From positions 1-11,234 of the forward strand of contig DJYW01000021.1 in NCBI GenBank assembly GCA_002450255.1: DNA of 11,234 bases, written 5' to 3'. This stretch comes from Gammaproteobacteria bacterium UBA6968. Lineage in GTDB: Bacteria; Pseudomonadota; Gammaproteobacteria; Pseudomonadales; Azotimanducaceae. Positions within the stretch are counted from its first letter, which is position 1, and every line of letters starts with the position of its first letter. Below, piece by piece: positions 6,784 to 11,234 of the stretch. The position numbers were made by a program, and so were the translations under genes. The notes below the pieces were generated by a model. The model was given only the letters and a program-made list of their open reading frames with translations. It did not search any database and had not been told where the DNA came from.

Positions 6784-8316
6784 ATGGCGAGTCGTTGCAG
6801 CAAGCGGTTAAGTTTTCTGTTAATAGGCGCGTGTGTGTTGATCCTGTCTGGATGTCAGGGTGAATCCCAAGCGAAGCGGGAGCGAGGCATCCTAGATGGT
6901 TCCGCTCCAAGCATCGAGCCCGTAACCGAACAATGGCTTGCCGGCGACCACCACGTGCATAGTCGATATAGCGTCGGTTGGAATAACGAGACAGATCCCC
7001 CTACTCCAATAATGGGGGGCGACGCGACGTATCCGATCGCTATGAATGTAGTGATGGGCCGTCGTCACGGTTTGGACTGGATGGTGAGTACCGATCACGG
7101 CGGGCCCAATCACGCAAAAATCAACTTAGAGCACGCCTATCCAGAGTTGTTAGAGTCGCGAGTTGCAGTGCCGGATGTAGTGCAGTTCATGGGTATGGAG
7201 TTCGACACGCCAGGGGCTGATCACTCAAGTCTAATCATGCCTTTCCATGAAAACGAAGCCTTAGATCTGTACGAGATTGAGCGCACTTTCAACAAACGTG
7301 AGGCTTGGCCAGCGGATCCCTTCAGGGATACAGAAATGGTCATGGTAAAAGCGCTTGAATTTATGCGTGATCTCGAGCAGAAGCCGCTGATCATCGCTCA
7401 TCACCCGTCGCGCTCAGCCAAAGGCTATGGCGAATACGGGCAGACACAACCATCCGAGTTAAGGCTATGGAATGATACGGCGCCGGAAATTGCACTGGGT
7501 ATGGAAGGCGCGCCAGGGCATCAGGCTATTGCTCAGTTGCAAGATCGATTCGGGGAATCCAAGTACGGCCAATATATAGGCGATAAAAGGCCACGCGGCT
7601 TTTACAGCAGTATACTCGGCGGCTATCCCACTATGGGTGGCTTCGACCAAATGACCGCAAAATTAGGCGGGTTTTGGGACGCTATGCTGGGCGAGGGCCG
7701 AGGCTGGTGGATCACTGCAAACTCCGACAGTCACGTGCATTGGAAAGATGGCGGTGTGGACTTTTGGCCAGGCGAATACTCCAAAACGTATGTTTTGGCT
7801 GAGAAAAACTCAGATTCTATTTTTTCGTCCATACGGAAGGGAAAGATATTTGTTACCACTGGTGATCTGATATCAGAGCTTTGGTTTACCGTAGAATCTG
7901 GTTTAGGGATGGGCACAATCGGCGCAAGGATACCGGCTGAGGCGGGTTCCGATGTCAAGGTAACAATAAAAATACGCGATCCGGATGCGCCAAACTACAA
8001 CGGGGACAATCCGTCTTTTACTAGGATGGATCTCATTAGGGGCAATCTATTCACTGAAAGTAAATCGCCGGATACTTTTGCTAATCCTTCAACACACGTT
8101 GTCTCGCGAGTATCAAGACCCGATCTGTCCCGGTCCGGTGAGTATTTTTATAAATCATTCACTATAGATAATGTTCAACAGTCTTTTTATCTTCGGGTTA
8201 GAGGCACTAATACGTCCGAATTAGAGCCATTGGAGGACCCAGACGGCGAGAATCCGTGGGCTGATCTTTGGTTCTATTCCAATCCAATTTTTATCGAGGT
8301 AGTAGATCAAAGCTAA
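6784..8316 (+). CDS. PHP-domain metallohydrolase lipoprotein (CehA/McbA-like)
   Basis: This 510-aa protein starts with a lipoprotein signal peptide: basic n-region, hydrophobic core 9-21, lipobox LSGC with Cys24. Gln25 and Gly26 follow instead of an inner-membrane retention Asp, so outer-membrane anchoring is likely. The PHP metal-site motifs appear in order: HVH (His57, His59), STDHGG (Asp104, His105), GMEFD (Glu139) with His147, IIAHHPS (His206, His207) and SDSH (Asp315, His317). These predict a metal-dependent phosphoester or ester hydrolase; CehA/McbA-type members hydrolyse carbamate or ester substrates, but the substrate here is unknown. After about residue 325 comes a beta-rich C-terminal domain. 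The frame is open upstream into the receptor gene, but only the ATG at 6784 gives a clean lipoprotein signal. Its SD is poor and it lies 10 bp after the receptor stop, so translational coupling is plausible. The pairing suggests surface or periplasmic processing of the receptor's ligand. Confidence 0.88.
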   Translation: MASRCSKRLSFLLIGACVLILSGCQGESQAKRERGILDGSAPSIEPVTEQWLAGDHHVHSRYSVGWNNETDPPTPIMGGDATYPIAMNVVMGRRHGLDWMVSTDHGGPNHAKINLEHAYPELLESRVAVPDVVQFMGMEFDTPGADHSSLIMPFHENEALDLYEIERTFNKREAWPADPFRDTEMVMVKALEFMRDLEQKPLIIAHHPSRSAKGYGEYGQTQPSELRLWNDTAPEIALGMEGAPGHQAIAQLQDRFGESKYGQYIGDKRPRGFYSSILGGYPTMGGFDQMTAKLGGFWDAMLGEGRGWWITANSDSHVHWKDGGVDFWPGEYSKTYVLAEKNSDSIFSSIRKGKIFVTTGDLISELWFTVESGLGMGTIGARIPAEAGSDVKVTIKIRDPDAPNYNGDNPSFTRMDLIRGNLFTESKSPDTFANPSTHVVSRVSRPDLSRSGEYFYKSFTIDNVQQSFYLRVRGTNTSELEPLEDPDGENPWADLWFYSNPIFIEVVDQS

Positions 8317-8432
8317 GCCTTTTGTTTGGAAAAAGTAAAAAAGCGGGAAGTGTTACCAAAACGCCATCAAAAGATCATGTAAACATAATCTTTTCTGGTC
8401 AACGTATGTCATCCAACAAAAAAGTAGAGCCA

Positions 8433-9242
8433 ATGAACGACAATAGTTTGTTAGGACTTGGTAAGAATCAATACAAAGCGATATTTATTTCAGATGTGCA
8501 TCTTGGCTCAAGAAGTAGCCAAGCGGACAAACTGCTAGAGTTTCTCCAGAATAGTGAGTGTGAACACCTTTATATGGTCGGCGATATCGTCGACGGCTGG
8601 TATATGAAACACAGACTTTTCTGGCCTGAACAGCACGCAAAGGTAATGAAGTACATTCTTCAGCGTGCTAACGATAAAATGAAAGTGACCTACGTAACTG
8701 GAAACCACGACGAATTCCTCCGACATTATTCTGGTATCGAGATGGGGTGTCTTGAGCTGGTCGACGAAGCAGTATACTCGTCTGTCAACGGCAATGATTT
8801 TCTGGTCATCCACGGCGATCAATATGATGTGGTAACAAAGTATGCGCGTTGGGTATCGGTCATCGGTGATTTTGGCTACAACGCTTTAGTCCAGTTAAAC
8901 CGGCACGTGAATAAAGTTCGCAGCATGTTGGGATTAAAATATTGGCCGGTATCCAGTTGGATTAAGGACCAAGTTAAGAATGCTGTAAATTTTGTTGGTG
9001 ATTTTGAAAAAAATCTATCTAGAGAATGCGCTAAACGCAGGTTTTCGGGAGTTATCTGCGGTCACATCCATAAAGCCGCGATCAAAGATATGCAGGGCTT
9101 TAAATATATGAACTGCGGTGATTGGGTCGAATCCTGCACAGCTATATTGCATCATCACGACGGCACATTTGAGATTTACAACCACTTCACCGAAGCAAAG
9201 CAAACGGTGGCGCCAGAAGTGGTTTTTGAGAATGCCGCCTAA
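8433..9242 (+). CDS. LpxH-like metallophosphoesterase (UDP-2,3-diacylglucosamine diphosphatase family)
   Basis: The predicted 269-aa cytoplasmic or peripheral-membrane phosphoesterase has the complete calcineurin-like motif set: SDVHLG (Asp21, His23), GDIVDGW (Asp51), GNHDE (Asn91, His92), HGDQYD (His127) and GHIH (His211, His213). The spacing and the DVHLG / GDIVDGW / HGDQYD wording match the LpxH family, which removes UMP from UDP-2,3-diacylglucosamine in lipid A synthesis. The protein is somewhat longer than classical LpxH and belongs to the broad LpxH-like group, many members of which have no proven substrate; a lipid-linked pyrophosphate is likely. The frame is open back to 8268, overlapping the previous gene. 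ATGs at 8406 and 8433 are both plausible; 8433 is chosen because GTAGAG sits just upstream and the catalytic domain starts soon after, but the choice is uncertain. No terminator separates it clearly from the lipoprotein gene 116 bp upstream. Confidence 0.88.
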   Translation: MNDNSLLGLGKNQYKAIFISDVHLGSRSSQADKLLEFLQNSECEHLYMVGDIVDGWYMKHRLFWPEQHAKVMKYILQRANDKMKVTYVTGNHDEFLRHYSGIEMGCLELVDEAVYSSVNGNDFLVIHGDQYDVVTKYARWVSVIGDFGYNALVQLNRHVNKVRSMLGLKYWPVSSWIKDQVKNAVNFVGDFEKNLSRECAKRRFSGVICGHIHKAAIKDMQGFKYMNCGDWVESCTAILHHHDGTFEIYNHFTEAKQTVAPEVVFENAA

Positions 9243-9599
9243 AACACAGTTTGCATGTTAGCCTCTGTTTCGCGTTGTCGAAGCAGTGCCTTTAATCCAA
9301 AGTGCCAGCGTCGTTGGTAAAGCTAGCAGTCTTTGTCCTCTGCGCCGCGTCTTATCCTTTGCTCGAATGCTTTGTGAGCATTGTCGGCTCTACGATGTCT
9401 CGGACGAGCAAGCTCCCTATCATGGGGAAGTGCTGTGGGTTAATTCATGATCGATTTTTATTGTCCCTGTAGATGATCCCTGTAAAGTGCCGCTGATAAT
9501 CATCGTAACGCGGCACTCCCCGGATTTTTTTACGCAAGGAATCTGATTCGAGTATGTAACCTGAAAGCCTGCGCAACTTTCTAGATCTGAGGTGTGGTT
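9243..9599. other. 357-bp intergenic region without a convincing gene
   Basis: No reading frame here looks protein-coding. It contains a small hairpin (AATGCT-ttgtg-AGCATT, 9366-9382), TCCCTGTA twice (9464-9471 and 9477-9484, 13 bases apart), a strong hairpin with a T-run (9486-9531), and the ribosome-binding site of the decarboxylase gene at its end. A small RNA ending at the hairpin is possible but no clear promoter was found. Confidence 0.5.
9486..9531 (+). terminator. hairpin with downstream T-run, probable rho-independent terminator
   Basis: AGTGCCGC (9486-9493) pairs perfectly with GCGGCACT (9510-9517), an 8-bp stem, with GAT/ATC able to extend pairing inside the 16-base loop. Seven Ts follow at 9525-9531. 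The seven bases between stem and T-run are more than in an ideal terminator. It lies 244 bases past the phosphoesterase stop, so it may end a long 3' UTR or a small RNA. Confidence 0.45.
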
Positions 9600-10463
9600 T
9601 TGAAGCCAGTTGAGAAGTTCACCAATATCGAAGCCATTAATTTTTTTCTCACTAATCGTTTCCCGCGCCGCCTCGTTACCAGACTGTTTGGCCGCATCAG
9701 TCGGATCGAAAATCGACTGTTCGTCAAATTTTCATTGTGGGTCTGGCAACGTTTCACGACAGGGTTGAATTTGGATGAGGCAGAGGCGACAGAATTTACG
9801 AGTATTCAGCAGTGCTTCATCAGGAGACTTAAGCCCGGCTCTCGGAAAGTCAACTTAAAGGCTGAATACCTGACCAGCCCCTGCGATGCGATAGTCGGTG
9901 CGTATGGGAGTTTAGAGGGATTGCAAGCACTACAGATAAAAGGCGCCGCCTACTCTTTGGTGAGCCTCTTAAACGATGAAGCATTGGCGAATCAATATAG
10001 CGACGGGCGATTCCTGACGCTGCGCTTAGAATCGACGATGTACCACCGTTTTCACGCGCCAATGGACGGACGGATCGAAGGTTTGACTTACCGTTCTGGC
10101 GATGTTTGGAATGTTAACTCACCGGCCTTGAAAAGAGTTGCTGAGTTGTTTTGTAAGAATGAGCGTCTAATTATTCCTTATCACGTAAGCGAGCCGGAGC
10201 AGATCGTCCTCATGGTCCCGGTTGCTGCGGTTCTGGTTGCGAGTATACAACTGCACGGTTTAGATGGCCCCTTGAGCCTGGCCTATAAAGGACCCACAAC
10301 GATTCATCTGAATAAACAATTCAGAAAAGGCGACGAAATCGGCTATTTCCAGCATGGATCGACGATTTTGCTTTTTTCGAGCGGCGGATTGGAATTTATG
10401 CCTGAGCTTCGAGAGGGACTTCGTATCCAAATGGGGCAGCCGTTAATGCGAGTTTCTCAATAA
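9600..10463 (+). CDS. psd: phosphatidylserine decarboxylase proenzyme
   Basis: The 287-aa protein matches the pyruvoyl-dependent enzyme that converts phosphatidylserine to phosphatidylethanolamine at the inner membrane. Family landmarks appear in order: FIRRLKPGSR near 73-82; SPCDA with the presumed catalytic Asp96; IKGAAYSL; YHRFH with His149 and His152; and GST with Ser254, the self-cleavage site that becomes the pyruvoyl group in the small alpha subunit. The Asp that usually precedes YHR (as in PRDYHR) is Met here (STMYHR), and SPADG reads SPCDA. The sequence is divergent but keeps the Asp-His-Ser set, so activity is expected. The frame opens at a GTG at 9594, which touches the ribosome-binding site; a TTG at 9600 lies five bases after GAGGTG and is preferred. 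The next gene lies 66 bp downstream in the same direction. A related phospholipid substrate cannot be excluded. Confidence 0.9.
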   Translation: MKPVEKFTNIEAINFFLTNRFPRRLVTRLFGRISRIENRLFVKFSLWVWQRFTTGLNLDEAEATEFTSIQQCFIRRLKPGSRKVNLKAEYLTSPCDAIVGAYGSLEGLQALQIKGAAYSLVSLLNDEALANQYSDGRFLTLRLESTMYHRFHAPMDGRIEGLTYRSGDVWNVNSPALKRVAELFCKNERLIIPYHVSEPEQIVLMVPVAAVLVASIQLHGLDGPLSLAYKGPTTIHLNKQFRKGDEIGYFQHGSTILLFSSGGLEFMPELREGLRIQMGQPLMRVSQ

Positions 10464-10498
10464 GACACTGATAACAAAAACGTAGTAAAACATTAGTA

Positions 10499-10508
10499 AT
10501 GTATACAT
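10499..10508. promoter_or_regulatory. AT-rich palindrome upstream of the small membrane-protein gene
   Basis: ATGTATACAT is a perfect 10-bp palindrome, directly preceded by ACATT-AGT-AATGT. It lies about 20 bases before the start codon and just before the ribosome-binding site GGGAGGT (10516-10522). It could be an operator or part of a weak promoter, but no -35/-10 pair is clear and the location in AT-rich DNA makes chance likely. Confidence 0.2.
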
Positions 10509-10529
10509 ATTAATCGGGAGGTCGATTCG

Positions 10530-11135
10530 ATGTCATTTAGCGCGGAACTCAAGAAACAAAGGTGGGACGATCATCGCCTGTACCACCACAGCCGGGTCAA
10601 CCAAAGCCTTCACTTTCTGAGTGCTCTGACGTTCATCGTCACCTATGCCCTGTGCTTCGTGAACGCTGCATGGGCAGCTTTTTTAGGCTGGTTCGTCGCG
10701 ATGTGGATTAGGCAGGCAGGGCATTTCTTCTTTGAACCCAAGGGCTTTGACGTGGTAAATGATCTCGACCATGCAGAAAAAGAAGCAATAAAAGTAGGGT
10801 ACAACCTACGCAGAAAAGTAATTCTGCTCTCCATTTGGATAGCGACACCGGTTTTTCTCATCCTTGACCCAAGCGCATTTGGGCTTTTTCAGGATCCTTC
10901 GAGTAGAGGGTTCGTCGAGAGTTTAGGTATTCTTTGGTTTGCTTTGGGAATAGCCGCTGTCTTTTTCAGAACGATACAGCTGTGTTTTATCATGGATGCA
11001 AAGACAGGGATTGTGTGGTTTACAAAAATTCTTACGGATCCTTTCCATGATCTAAAGATGTACTACATTGCACCCATTCGCCTGCTACAGGGTGAGTGGA
11101 TCGATCCGATGGGGCATGTGACAAAGCGAAGCTAA
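10530..11135 (+). CDS. small multi-pass membrane protein, possibly Mpo1/DUF962-like
   Basis: This 201-aa protein has about four hydrophobic segments (roughly 28-45, 47-63, 96-112, 131-153), so it should sit in the inner membrane. Near the N-terminus the pattern YHH-x3-N-x3-H (His19, His20, Asn24, His28), followed by RQAGHFFFE (His65, Glu69), resembles the iron-binding pattern of Mpo1/DUF962 proteins; yeast Mpo1 is a dioxygenase acting on 2-hydroxy fatty acids. A second conserved-looking stretch, DPFHDLKMYY (His173), lies near the C-terminus. The family link rests on motif resemblance only and the protein may be an uncharacterised relative. The ATG is well supported by GGGAGGT seven bases upstream. 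It follows the decarboxylase gene by 66 bp, suggesting co-transcription and a role in lipid metabolism. Confidence 0.8.
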   Translation: MSFSAELKKQRWDDHRLYHHSRVNQSLHFLSALTFIVTYALCFVNAAWAAFLGWFVAMWIRQAGHFFFEPKGFDVVNDLDHAEKEAIKVGYNLRRKVILLSIWIATPVFLILDPSAFGLFQDPSSRGFVESLGILWFALGIAAVFFRTIQLCFIMDAKTGIVWFTKILTDPFHDLKMYYIAPIRLLQGEWIDPMGHVTKRS

Positions 11136-11234
11136 GCGGTGTGATTCGAGCGGGCAAACAGCGCATTAACATACTCTTGCAATAAACGACGGCGAATATG
11201 CCGCGGCGGGTTGGTTTGCTGGTTTTCAAGCCAA
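11132..11234 (-). CDS. C-terminal fragment of an unidentified leftward gene
   Basis: Reading leftward from the window edge, an open frame of 33 codons ends at a TAG (11134-11132). The residues (…RHIRRRLLQEYVNALFARSNHTA) look like a natural helical, basic C-terminus with ordinary codon choice. Its stop overlaps the convergent TAA of the membrane-protein gene by three bases. Most of the gene lies outside the window, so no function can be given. A competing leftward frame lies largely antisense to the neighbouring gene and is less likely. Confidence 0.45.
   Translation of the reverse strand, partial: WLENQQTNPPRHIRRRLLQEYVNALFARSNHTA

Noticed and set aside
8268..8432. Extended N-terminus of the phosphoesterase overlapping the lipoprotein gene
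   Set aside because: The extension resembles neither a signal peptide nor the family and would overlap the previous gene by almost 50 bases; starts at 8406 or 8433 fit better.

Overview
The window reads as a piece of a Gram-negative chromosome, most likely a marine or other environmental gammaproteobacterium. The support is a TonB-dependent outer-membrane receptor, a lipobox lipoprotein, an LpxH-like phosphoesterase and a bacterial-type phosphatidylserine decarboxylase. The species assignment is inference. No rRNA, tRNA, CRISPR array, transposase or integrase was seen. Genes are densely packed with moderate GC.

Region 1 (1-1636) holds one unrecognised membrane-anchored or secreted protein of 439 aa. 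Two perfect 55-bp direct repeats (92-146 and 1581-1635) bracket it. The first ends five bases before its start codon; the second ends one base from the 3' end of the convergent neighbour. This is the most structurally odd part of the window.

Region 2 (1637-8316) looks like an uptake and catabolic locus. Two leftward genes encode NAD(P)-dependent oxidoreductases: a D-2-hydroxyacid dehydrogenase and a Gfo/Idh/MocA-family enzyme. A roughly 300-bp divergent control region separates them from two rightward genes: a TonB-dependent receptor and, 10 bp behind it, a lipoprotein with a complete PHP-type metallohydrolase motif set. A reasonable inferred model is that the lipoprotein hydrolyses an external or periplasmic substrate, the receptor imports it, and the two dehydrogenases oxidise the product. 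The substrate is unknown. An 18-bp inverted repeat sits over a possible -10 box before the dehydrogenase gene, and clustered inverted half-sites lie before the Gfo/Idh/MocA gene.

Region 3 (8317-11135) is membrane-lipid flavoured. It contains an LpxH-like metallophosphoesterase, a 357-bp gap with a hairpin and T-run, a phosphatidylserine decarboxylase apparently starting at TTG, and a small multi-pass membrane protein whose histidine pattern resembles Mpo1/DUF962 fatty-acid dioxygenases. All three are rightward. At the right edge the C-terminus of a leftward gene enters the window and overlaps the last gene tail-to-tail by a few bases.
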